A program made the position numbers and the translations under genes. Positions 10,600-20,710 of a DNA stretch of 64,000 nucleotides are shown piece after piece. The stretch is from Tretioscincus oriximinensis (lineage: Eukaryota; Chordata; Lepidosauria; Squamata; Gymnophthalmidae): the NCBI GenBank assembly GCA_022410635.1, contig JAJVDF010000017.1, positions 3,101,501 through 3,165,500 on the forward strand. Reading direction: 5' to 3'. Under the pieces are notes generated by a model. The model saw nothing but the letters and a program-made list of their open reading frames with translations, did not search any database and was not told where the DNA came from. Position 1 is the first letter of the stretch; every line of letters starts with the position of its first letter.

Positions 10600-10860
10600 A
10601 ATATATTTGTAGGATATATATTAGACATGTAGTAATGTCTAAATAGATATTCTATACATTAGACATGTAGTAATGTCTACCACCTGTATTACATGTAGTA
10701 TTAATATATATTAGATGTGTAGTAATGTCTAATATATATCCCATATATTATATATATATATTAGATATATCCCAATATATTAGACATGTAGTAACAGCTC
10801 CCTAAAATGCATTAATATAGAGCGCATTAACCAACCCTACATGTGTAGTAACACCACTGA
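10600..10860. repeat. array of short repeated hairpins (TAGACAT..ATGTCTA)
   Basis: The 20-nt palindrome TAGACATGTAGTAATGTCTA occurs perfectly at 10622-10641 and 10660-10679, with a near copy at 10712-10731 and half copies at about 10690 and 10782. They are separated by TATATA-rich spacers. The right flank 'cagctccctaaaatgcattaa' resembles a MITE also seen at about 31080 and 56910, so the array probably grew inside such an element. Confidence 0.75.
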
Positions 10861-12214
10861 AATATTTCAGCAGCAGTGTGTTTGCATGTAGGACAAATCT
10901 GTGGGTCAGATGAAAACGTTGTAGCAACTTAGATCTGAAGTGCAGCTTTGGAATCATCTCTAGAAATTCAGCACTTTTGGAAGGACAGCTCTAAAAAGGT
11001 GTCCACAAAGGAGTGCTGAATTTCAGAGAAGACTCCAGTGGTTGTTCTGAAATTAACTCAATACTGTCCACAAAATCATGCATAATCATGGTTTGATATT
11101 TTCACAGCAGCACATGTTCCATGCTTATTGTAAACGTGTATGGCTACAGCTAATCCTTATTAAGCACTAACTAAAGTGAATTAAGGCAGGTATATGCAGA
11201 TTGAACCTCTGTTTGAAACTGTACCCCTAGCAGAGATGTATGATCAGATAAAAGGCTTATCATAAATAAACCAATTCATTTGAGAGCAGAAATCTTTTCA
11301 AATAGGCAAATACAATCAGCAGTGGTTGGGACTGTAACAGGAAGTTCTTTAACTAGATTCGATGGGCTTTTTTGAAAGCCAGATTGTGAGACAAATTGCT
11401 CTTTCACACAATATACCTCAAACAGAAATTTATAATGCAATTTGTGCTCCTTTGAAATGTAACGGAGTTACATTTAGTGCTTCCAAATGTCCCTGCAGTC
11501 ACTATTAAATGATATACAAATGATGCAAAATTGTAGGATATAAAATGATAGGATATGAGCAGTTTAATCGCTACAAATCAAAATTCCAGAGCAGTATCTA
11601 GAGAAAAAGTTTTAGACCACTTGAAAAGGGCTGGAAAGTTTACTTCAGTGCAGAAATAAGTAGATAAATGAAATAGCATTTTAAAAAAGTAGTGCTAGCG
11701 TCTGTTTCTTTTATCCCCTCAATTGTGTGCTGCTAGCATTAAGCTTAAAGATCACCTTTTAAGCTCTTTAAATGTTTGCTTAAACATGTCTAGAATTTAT
11801 TTTAGATTATATAAGTGAAATCAGTATCCAGTACCTAAACTATTTGATTTGAGATCCTATAAACTTTACACTGCTGCTTCGGCAATACCAAAACAGGAAT
11901 TATTAGTCTCCCTTTCGCAGATTAACTCAAAATACAGCAGGACTTGTCTACCACTAGTATGCTCCGCATGCAAAAGATAAGATTTTTTTTTTGCTCTGGA
12001 TGACTATTGGATCTTGATATCAAAATCTACTAGCAGACCAGCAGAGCCTAATTCAGAACATCGAGGTCCAATTTTGAGGGTATACAAAATAAAAATGAAA
12101 TTATGTTTTTAAAATCTAAAATTTCAGAACATGACAATCCTTTAAACTAAGAACATGCCAACTGTGATCCCTAGAGAAAACTCTCAAAATCGCCATCCAA
12201 CCCCACTCAAGAGA

Positions 12215-12344
12215 CGTGGTCNTCAGTTTTTTTCTATAACAGATTCAATAACACATTTTCCTATAAATACCTGACCCTGACATTAGTCCCTCAGCATCTG
12301 AAGAAGTAGACCTGTCTACGAAAGCTTATGCCAACCACTTTTCT
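12215..12344 (+). mobile_element. hammerhead-like dispersed repeat, cut by assembly gap
   Basis: The sequence 'ctgaccctgacattagtccctcag' is followed by CATCTGAAGAAGTAGAC, CTGTCTACGAAAGC and 'ttatgccaaccacttttct', and then the gap begins. The same unit occurs at 24670-24829, 34175-34257 and 61184-61310, with decayed copies at 22610 and 28890. The core CTGAAGA / stem GTAGAC-GTCTAC / GAAA resembles a hammerhead ribozyme with one extra A. It may be a Penelope-like retroelement end; this family assignment is inference. Confidence 0.6.
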
Positions 12345-13299
12345 NNNNNNNNNNNNNNNNNNNNNNNNNNNNNNNNNNNNNNNNNNNNNNNNNNNNNNNN
12401 NNNNNNNNNNNNNNNNNNNNNNNNNNNNNNNNNNNNNNNNNNNNNNNNNNNNNNNNNNNNNNNNNNNNNNNNNNNNNNNNNNNNNNNNNNNNNNNNNNNN
12501 NNNNNNNNNNNNNNNNNNNNNNNNNNNNNNNNNNNNNNNNNNNNNNNNNNNNNNNNNNNNNNNNNNNNNNNNNNNNNNNNNNNNNNNNNNNNNNNNNNNN
12601 NNNNNNNNNNNNNNNNNNNNNNNNNNNNNNNNNNNNNNNNNNNNNNNNNNNNNNNNNNNNNNNNNNNNNNNNNNNNNNNNNNNNNNNNNNNNNNNNNNNN
12701 NNNNNNNNNNNNNNNNNNNNNNNNNNNNNNNNNNNNNNNNNNNNNNNNNNNNNNNNNNNNNNNNNNNNNNNNNNNNNNNNNNNNNNNNNNNNNNNNNNNN
12801 NNNNNNNNNNNNNNNNNNNNNNNNNNNNNNNNNNNNNNNNNNNNNNNNNNNNNNNNNNNNNNNNNNNNNNNNNNNNNNNNNNNNNNNNNNNNNNNNNNNN
12901 NNNNNNNNNNNNNNNNNNNNNNNNNNNNNNNNNNNNNNNNNNNNNNNNNNNNNNNNNNNNNNNNNNNNNNNNNNNNNNNNNNNNNNNNNNNNNNNNNNNN
13001 NNNNNNNNNNNNNNNNNNNNNNNNNNNNNNNNNNNNNNNNNNNNNNNNNNNNNNNNNNNNNNNNNNNNNNNNNNNNNNNNNNNNNNNNNNNNNNNNNNNN
13101 NNNNNNNNNNNNNNNNNNNNNNNNNNNNNNNNNNNNNNNNNNNNNNNNNNNNNNNNNNNNNNNNNNNNNNNNNNNNNNNNNNNNNNNNNNNNNNNNNNNN
13201 NNNNNNNNNNNNNNNNNNNNNNNNNNNNNNNNNNNNNNNNNNNNNNNNNNNNNNNNNNNNNNNNNNNNNNNNNNNNNNNNNNNNNNNNNNNNNNNNNNN
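12345..13299. other. assembly gap (955 n)
   Basis: A run of n with repeats on both sides: the hammerhead-like element on the left and GC-rich foldback sequence on the right. All open frames across it are artefacts. Confidence 1.
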
Positions 13300-13680
13300 C
13301 CGCCACCGCCCCCCGCCGCCACCGGTGTTAGTACTGGCACCTTTTGTTCTGGAAAAAAAGCACTGGATGTGTCTACAAAAGGTCATACCACCTATATTTC
13401 TCCTGTTAGTCCCCTTTCTGGACTTTCTACTGCATTAAGACTAACACAGCTATTTTTCTGAAGTTGACTTGTCAGCTAACACCACGCCCCCCTCGCCGGC
13501 AGCTAACACTGCAGTACCGGCACCTTTTATTTAGGCGGGGGAGCGGCGGGGGGAGTGGCGGGGGAGCGGAGTTGGCCACCCCCACTAACTCCGCCCCCCG
13601 CCTAAATAAAAGGTGCCGGAACTGCGTTCCGGCGCGTTCTGTCACAAAAAAAGCCCTGGACACATCTACTTCTTTATATC
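13300..13680. mobile_element. GC-rich foldback repeat
   Basis: 25-nt perfect inverted arms at 13517-13541 and 13595-13619 (starting CCGGCACCTTTTATTTAGGC) enclose a G-rich loop of 53 nt. A related direct copy, 'ggcaccttttgttctggaaaaaaagcactgg', lies at 13335-13366, and 'gcgttctgtcacaaaaaaagccctgg' at 13632-13660. 'aagactaacacagctatttttctg' at 13438-13461 is a common reptile repeat end. The class is uncertain. Confidence 0.65.
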
Positions 13681-14044
13681 TAAAACGACCAAGACTATTA
13701 TTCTTGACTCACTTTGGTTGCCTTTATCTGCTTTTAGAACATGTGTGAAAATCTGTATAGTTTAGGGTCACGTTTGTGCAGATCTTCTCTGAGTAAAGGG
13801 GGTCAATTCTATATATTTCTAAATATCCTGAATGGCCATTGGGGCCTTAATTAGAGAACAGCAAAATAAAAGCCCTTGCCATTTTGCTCAGATGTTTTTT
13901 CATTCTAAAGACAGGCTCAAGATAGTATAAAATTTAGATGTTGCCAAGGCCACTGAGGACACTTTATCTTTTCTTATAAGGAGTGTGAGATGTTATTTAA
14001 TGGTTTTTATTAGATCTTAATAATGATATTATTGTAACATTTGT

Positions 14045-14250
14045 TTGTAATGCCCCTTTCACCAAAGAATGGCTCGCACAGCTTTTGTTGCTTTCTCCAC
14101 AACAGACACAGTGTGAAGTAGGCAGAGCTGTGAGAGTTCTAAAGAACTGTGACTTGCCCAAGGTCATCCACCTGGCTTCATGGAGGAGTGTGGAATCAAA
14201 TTGGGAGTTTACAAGATAACCCTAACCATTACACCAAACTGCCTCCCATA
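14045..14250 (-). mobile_element. tRNA-derived SINE, reversed
   Basis: This is the reverse complement of the family at 3111 and 18700: 'gcttttgttgctttctccacaacagacac', 'agttctaaagaactgtgacttg', 'cacctggcttcatggaggagtgtggaatcaaattgg' and a head ending 'ccattacaccaaactgcc'. Confidence 0.85.
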
Positions 14251-15209
14251 TTTACAAAATAACTTAAACATGACCCAACCCAAATTCACCAACTGAGTTT
14301 TGTGACTGAGCAGCAAATAAAAGCAATATATTCTAGTCACTGTTGCCTTCTTCTTTGCTTCATGTTACATTTGTACAAAAATATTTTTTTCAGTCCACCA
14401 TAGTATTTAGAAGTGACTAAACACCATGTTGGACCTCTCAGATCTCTCGTTCAAAGTAGATAGAGAACAATCACTTTCCAGGAAAATGCCTTACATATCC
14501 CTAAAATGAAAACAACCAACTGTGTTTAACTAGAGAACAAGTGACAACATAGAAGGGCTGGGAAAAGTTAAGACATTAGCATNGTGAGTAACTCAGGAAA
14601 CAGGAAATGAGTACTTATCAATATTAGATAAAAAGTAACAGAGTTAAAAACACACATACACACCCCAGCACTTTTAAGTTTATGTGCTAAAGAAAATCAA
14701 CCCTGACTATTCATTGGAAGGACAAACATTGATGNTAAAGTTCAATTGCTTTGAGATGACAAAATTCATCTGATGGTTAGAATATATGGAAAGCAAAAGG
14801 AGAAGAAGATGCAGAGGAGGAAATTGTTAGAACAATGAAAGCAACAGACATAAACTGTGGCAGATTCTGAATTACAGTAGAGGACAGAAGAGCCTGAGGT
14901 ACTGTGGCCTTTGGTCTCACAAAGAGTCAGACATTGCTGAAGAAATGAACATACACACACTCAGACAAACACACATAGTTTAAGAGTCCAAATAAGATTA
15001 TTTCTTGTTGACTGCAACTCCATGATCTTCAGAAATTGAAAGCTAAGGCAAGTGTTTGAAAAAAACACATCCTGAGGTCATTAATGATAATGTATAATCT
15101 CCACATGTTTTGTCTGCTTGTCCTTCCTTTGATCTCTCAGCCACAAGGCCAAATGGGGAGAATAAAGTACATTAAATGGAAAAAATTCAACTACCGGTAG
15201 CATCTATGT

Positions 15210-15560
15210 CAGGGATGGGGAAAACCCATCCTACGGGCCAGGAACGACCCAAAGAGCCTTTCAATCTAGCCCACAGAACTTCCTGGCTACTCCCCCCCCT
15301 TTTTTTTTTNAAAGGGCATGTGATGAGCCAGAGATCTACGAGGCTCCGAGACGTAATCAAAAAGCCAAAAGCGATGGCAGTGCACACACGAGCGTTTGGC
15401 GAAGGATGAAGGCTCAAGCAAAAACCGTTCTGCATGGAAGGACGAGGGGAGGCGGCACTGCTGTGCTTTTTTCAGGAGGATGGAGCGGGCTTCCTCTGCA
15501 TGGGATATGGGGAAGGGGCTTGGGGAGGACTGGAGTGGGGGGGGGGATGGAGTCGGGAAA
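15210..15560 (+). mobile_element. hAT-like non-autonomous DNA transposon, partial
   Basis: It begins CAGGGATGGGGAAAACCCAT with 'cctacgggccaggaacgac', a form typical of hAT (Charlie-like) termini. A possible partner end, 'aatttgcccccttgcctg', ends at 15801, but I could not find a matching 8-bp target duplication, so the right boundary is uncertain. Confidence 0.45.
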
Positions 15561-17479
15561 GTGGCATGATCTCCAAGCAATTTTACAAATATCAAAATGT
15601 CTCTCCACAGAAAAAAGTTTTTTTATGAGAAATCCACTTCATTGACTCCAAATCAGCTTGATCTGGATTTCTTGCAGCAATATTATTGCATGAAGCAGGT
15701 TAAACCACATAAGAAATGGGACAATGTGTGCCAACATTCAGGCACTGCTAGCACAGATAATGCAATGGGAGGCGCTGAGCTCCAATTTGCCCCCTTGCCT
15801 GTTAATCAAAGGCAGGTAGATCTGGTGCTTTCTGCTTGGTCTGAATTCTAGCTGTCTTACTTTGAAGCAGTTTCAAAGCTAACAGCAAACCCCAGCAGAG
15901 GGGCTGTGGAAGTTATACAGAGTTGATCCAAAGATAAATTTGTCGCATAATCCCAATAGTACATACCTCTTGCTATCCGACTCATGCCTTCCATTATCAC
16001 ATGAATCCCATCTGTGTGCATATGTGCCACTGCTTAATATGGATTCATTGTTGGCAATATAGCTGCCCAATAAGACAAAAGCACATAATTTACTCTGCTT
16101 CCAACAACCAAACATGCCACCAGGGCTCACAGTCATTGGTTTCCATGAATTAATCCATGTCTTTCATAAGAACATATGGTAAATTATTAATCTGATTATA
16201 TTTTCATTACACTTGTATCATGTTCTGAATTGTCTATGTTTGACTGTAGGCTTAGCACCAGCTCTGGTTGACGTTTTATTTCTAATGTATTTCTAGTGTA
16301 TTTCTACCTCAGGTAATTGCATATCTTCAAGTACTGTTCTCTTGTCTGGTCATGCCAAATAACACTTCCTCTGACGGATCAGCAAATTCTTTCCCCACTC
16401 CCTGCAAAGGTGCACGGTGCCAACGTTCTGCCAAGTTATTGTGGGATGGAAAATCCCATAAGCACATCTGTTCTTTCCTAGTAATAAAAGCACAAAAATA
16501 ACTAACAATACTACCACTTGGTGTTGCTTCATAGCTCTTAAAATTCAGGTGCCTCCAGCAGTTGTCTTGCCAGGGCTATATACACAAGCATGAATATACA
16601 CAAAATCCCATCTATTGTTGCAAGCTGAGCTTCAAGAAACAGAAATTAATTTTGACGTGCTGAAGATTAAGCACCTGCCCCTAACAGAGAAGTGCAACTT
16701 GACCCTATAGCAGAGTATCTCCCTACTTCATGGTTTCTAGAATTTCTATACTCATTAGTACTTATTCCTTTATGAATTCAGCTTGCTTTATTGATGAACT
16801 GGATGGAATGCAGAAAGACAGGCAACTATCATCTATTAATGACCACAGTTAAAGCAAGGCAGAAATTACCAAATTATTGGTGATCCATTGAGTAAGTTAA
16901 CAAAGTGTAAAAAAAACCCACCATGATATTGTTATGAGTGGTACTGTGGAATGGAACTGCCACAGAGTAGCATCACTGACTCTCAACACCTTTTCCAGGA
17001 TACTAATATAACCAGAAAATAATCAAGAAGCCTAGAACTCATGGTGCTGTGTCCCCTTATTTCTTGTAATTTGCTTCCTCCAAGCATCCAATTATCATTC
17101 TTCAGCAGCTTATTCAAGAACAGTATATTAGCAACTAGATCGTCNGGACATTAGTACGGACATTAGTTTCCCAAGACAAAATTAATGTATATCCTATCAG
17201 CTGCTTTTATTAGTCAAGATTGGCATGAAGCACATTAGAATGTCATTGGTCAGATCTCAACAAACTGTCCATATGCTCTGATATTACTGACCAGAAGATG
17301 TTCCAGATTGGACCACTTAGTTGCCTGGAAGCTTCCATTGGACTGTCCTTGATCCATGGGGATTTAATATCATCCCTAAAGTGCCTTACAAAGTTGTCAC
17401 AGCAGATCTCAGTTGGCATCACCCTCTCCATCCGCTGATCTAATCTGATTGGTGATGGTCTAGAAACCATACCCTATTA

Positions 17480-17830
17480 GCAATAGTTAAAGGATCTAGG
17501 GATGTTTAGTTTTCAAAAGAGAAGAGTGAGAGGAGGCCTGATAGCAGTCTACAGATACCTCAAGGGCTGTCAAAAAGCAGAGGGATCATCTTTGTTCCCA
17601 ATGGCTTATGGAAGGACTAGAAACAATGGGATGCAACCACAAGTAAATATATGTATATTAGATATCAGAAAAATATTTCTGACAGTAAGGGAGATCAAAC
17701 AGTGGAATAATTGCCACAGGAGATGGTGAGTTCTCCTTCACAGGAAGTTTTCAAACAGAGGGCGAACTGCTGTCTGTCTGGGATGGTTTAGTGAATCCTG
17801 CTGTTCTAGGATGAAAATGGTAGTCATTTT
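17480..17830 (+). mobile_element. CR1 LINE 3' fragment
   Basis: 'gatgtttagttttcaaaagagaag', 'gaggaggcctgatagcagtctacagatacctcaagggctg', and 'atttctgacagtaagggagatcaaacagtggaataattgcc' follow the CR1 3' coding region in order. The frame is decayed. Confidence 0.85.
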
Positions 17831-18699
17831 TGTCTCTACGGTTGTTACAAGTGTCATAGTGTTCTTAATGTACTTGTGCCCTTTAGTTCTTTGGAACACC
17901 AAGACTCTTTACAGCACTTGGGAGACAATGATTCCATAAACCACTGAGAAAATATTAGCTTAGTAGGTAACCCATTCAAAAAGAGGAACAGCATCACTGT
18001 ATCATTTATTATACTCCANAAAAGAGATTATGTCAAATGTCCCATTGAACATTTTTATATGGGACAGTGTCGTTGTTGTCATGGAGACCATGAACATGTG
18101 GGTTAGGTCATTAGCGGTTACCTCAGCATGAATCTTGAAATGCACCAAGCACTAGTGTGGAGAAAACCAGTACCGGGCTGCACATAGATTTATTGGAAAA
18201 GGCTGAGTTAAAGGGCTTGGAAAGTTACTCAGTGATTTCATGACTGAGATAACGTTGCTTAAGTAATTATAATGCACAGTTTACAAATAAAGAAATTGCT
18301 CCTTTGTATCTATGTAATTGCTTTGGAGAAAGACATATGCACCTAAGTGTTTATGTAAATGGTTTTGCATTTGTGAGTTGTCCAGTACACTACTTCAGCC
18401 ATAAATGATACAGTATGTACACACCTGCAATATCCTGATGTAATAGCAAAAAAGAAACAAGAACAGACAGATACTGTCAAAATTAATCAGTCAAACCACA
18501 AAGAAGGAAAATCTGGTCTTTTATACCCCACTCTTGAAACAGAGTGGACTTACAAGGATGTTTTTCACCCGGAAGCCTTTCATTTTTATTCTGTTTTGTC
18601 CACCATGGATGCTGTGATGGCACCTATTTATCAACTCACAAATTCCTTTGCTTTTGAACAGTTAGGTTAGGTGAAGCTGAGGGCACTCACCCCTCTCCA

Positions 18700-18935
18700 C
18701 AGCCAGTTTGGTGTAGTGATTAGACTGCTGGACTCTTATCGGGTAGTCTTCCGCACTCCTCTACGAAAGCCAGCTGGGTAATCTTGGGCCAATCACAGTT
18801 CTTTAGAACTCTCTCAGCCCTGTCTACTTTACAGGGTGTCTGTTGTGGAGAAAGTAACAAGAACTATGGTTGGCCACCCTAAGACATCCAGGTATAGGGT
18901 GGGATGTAAGTATAAATAAATAAATAGATGGGTCT
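18700..18935 (+). mobile_element. tRNA-derived SINE, near full length
   Basis: The head 'agccagtttggtgtagtgattagactgctggactcttatcg', body 'gccagctgggtaatcttgggccaatcacagttctttagaac', and end 'gggtgtctgttgtggagaaagtaac...tataaataaataaat' are in order. It is the best-preserved copy of the SINE family in the window. Confidence 0.9.
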
Positions 18936-19137
18936 TGAACTTTGACATCACTGTTGAATGCTCTCAAACTCTGTACCACTGTGCCCCGCAGTAAAACCAA
19001 TGTGGACCTTTTCATGCTTATTCAGAATTTATGCCAACTGGTCCATGACACTCAGAGGAAACTTAACTCCAAAGAAAAATGTTTTGATTGGACATTGAAG
19101 ACATATAATATTGGGGTCAGGTGTACTTTCAGAGTGG

Positions 19138-20005
19138 GGCTGTTCCAGACATTATGTAAAAGATAATTTTGCCTGTCATTGTCTTGCACACCAGCATGTG
19201 GGTGGCAGATTCCTTTTCTGAGATATAGTCCAAAATAAGGCTCAGTGGGGTCAGGGTCATAGGCTGCGTCCACTCATTCCTTATTTATTCCACNATAGTT
19301 GGATATTCCTCAATATGGCATTGTGTGGACTGGTTTAGTCCACGATATCCATGCTTTATTGTGGAATAGCCAATTATAGTGGAATGTGTGAATGTGATGT
19401 GTGAATGCATCCATCGGCCCTGTCCATACTGAGCCTTATTCAGGGCTATAGCTTGGTACAGACCTTGTGTCATCCACATGCCTGCCATAGTCTACACTAG
19501 CATGTAGATGGCAGGCTCCTGCTCCAAGATGTAACCTAGATGTAGATGGCAGGCTCCTGCCCCAAGATGTAACCTAAGAACATAAGAATATAAGAACATA
19601 AGAAGAGCCATACTGGATCAGGNCACAGCCCATCAAGTCCAGCATTCTGTGTCACACAGAGGCCCACCAGATGCACCTGGGCAATCCAAACAGAGGAAAG
19701 CAAAATATGCATCTGTTCATGACTCCCTGCAAATGGTATTTCAGGAGTCCTGCCTGTTGCTCCATCCCAGAGACAACATCCAGACATCCATCCTAGTATC
19801 CATTTATACCTTTGGTGTCCATAAACCTGTCTAGTCCTGTCTTGAAACTATCCAAGCTGTTAGCTCCCACTACCTCTTCAGGAAGTAGATTCCACAGGCC
19901 GGTGACCCTAGATGTAGATGGCAGGCTCCTGCTCCAAGATGTAACCTAGATGTAGATGGCAGGCTCCTGCTCCAAGATGTAACCTAGAAAAAAGGCTCAG
20001 TGGGG
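19138..20005. mobile_element. mosaic of foldback MITEs with interrupted 38-nt tandem units
   Basis: The stretch contains several copies of the 'gccctgtccatactgagccttattcagg' / 'catgtggatggcaggctcctg' foldback family, which is also present at 21033-21414. A 38-nt unit (ATGTAGATGGCAGGCTCCTG plus 18 nt) occurs four times: 19502-19539, 19540-19577, 19912-19949 and 19950-19987. A reversed CR1 end separates the first pair from the second. Confidence 0.75.
19576..19905 (-). mobile_element. CR1 LINE 3' end, reversed
   Basis: This is the reverse complement of the CR1 3' terminus: 'aagaacataagaagagccatactggatcagg...cagcccatcaagtccagcattctgtgtcacacagagg'. It carries on into 'tagtcctgtcttgaaactatccaagctgttagctcccactacctcttcaggaagtagattccacagg'. 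The 3' end abuts the 38-nt tandem units. Confidence 0.9.
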
Positions 20006-20104
20006 ACAAATCCATAGTGTACTTTCAATCCAATTTTGATCCTGAAGAACTGAACAGTTTCTGTTTTAGCCCAATTCTTCAGGCCTGCAAATAGCTTAAA
20101 AGCA

Positions 20105-20107
<3 letters not shown>

Positions 20108-20144
<37 letters not shown>
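20108..20144. repeat. (GT)n microsatellite upstream of ITGA2
   Basis: 37 nt of alternating GT (about 18 repeats) end 469 nt upstream of the ITGA2 start codon and just before the CpG-rich block. Such a tract can form Z-DNA and is likely length-polymorphic. Confidence 0.98.
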
Positions 20145-20145
<1 letters not shown>

Positions 20146-20613
20146 CCACGACAGTTCACAGACATTCACACGGGAGAGCACAAAAGGTCAGGAGAAAAGA
20201 AGGAAACCCTGATTTTTAAAAAAATGTCCAAGTTCAGCTGGAAAGCTGACTGCCACCTGCATAAAAACGACAAGGGCCCTTGCAAGGGCGACTGTGGGGG
20301 AAAGGCGCCCAAGGCCAGGGTGTATCGCCTCTCTCCTGCCTTCTCCCCCCGGCCTGCTGCCCCCCCGGGCGCCGGGGACTCAGGAAGCAGCGGGGAGGTG
20401 GCCGGGCGGGGAAGGCGGAGCCCTGTAAGAGCAAGAAGAGCCGGCCGGGCCTCTCTCCCCCCCTGTCCTACTCAGCCCAGCGACCTCGCCGTTTCTCCCT
20501 TGCGCCAAGTTCTTGCAACTGCACCTTGCGCGCCTCGCAGCCGCCTTTTCTCGCTCGCTGGTGCCGCCGCAAGAAAGTGGAGATCGACCCTCCGGCTCTT
20601 CTCGGTCGCTTCT
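20145..20613 (+). promoter_or_regulatory. ITGA2: ITGA2 promoter region / CpG island with 5' UTR
   Basis: From about 20260 to 20900 the sequence changes abruptly from AT-rich to GC- and CpG-rich, with GGGCGGGG (about 20403-20410) resembling an Sp1 site. The block spans exon 1, as expected for a promoter. I see no convincing TATA box, so the transcription start cannot be placed. An open frame starting at 20224 runs in frame into exon 1 but is a GC-richness artefact. Confidence 0.75.
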
Positions 20614-20710
20614 ATGGAGTCGCGGCGAGCAGGACCTGGCGCGGGCTGCCTGCCTGGGAGGCGCCGGTCTCCCCCCCTCCTCCTCCCGCTGCTGCTGCTG
20701 CTGAGCTCAG
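20614..20710 (+). CDS. ITGA2: ITGA2 exon 1: signal peptide
   Basis: This exon has 97 coding nt ending in phase 1 at donor gtgagt. It encodes MESRRAG, an Arg-rich GRRR stretch, then the hydrophobic run PPLLLPLLLLLSS. I chose this ATG because it directly precedes a signal-peptide core and joins exon 2 in frame; its upstream context is weak (T at -3) but +4 is G. The N-terminal region before the hydrophobic core is longer than in the human protein as I remember it. Confidence 0.88.

Noticed and set aside
12291..13461. Long open frames of 326-377 codons on both strands
   Set aside because: They consist almost wholly of n from the assembly gap.
19502..19987. Repeat-spacer array resembling CRISPR
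   Set aside because: Units are contiguous without unique spacers, in vertebrate DNA, and derive from a MITE.
20224..20613. Upstream in-frame extension of ITGA2 exon 1 from an ATG at 20224
   Set aside because: It would bury the signal peptide inside the protein; the open frame is explained by GC-rich composition, and other frames there are open too.
5978..20613. A third gene between ITGA1 and ITGA2
   Set aside because: All open frames are short, lack family resemblance and fall in repeats or AT-rich DNA. PELO, which lies within ITGA1 in mammals, would be left of the window and is not seen.
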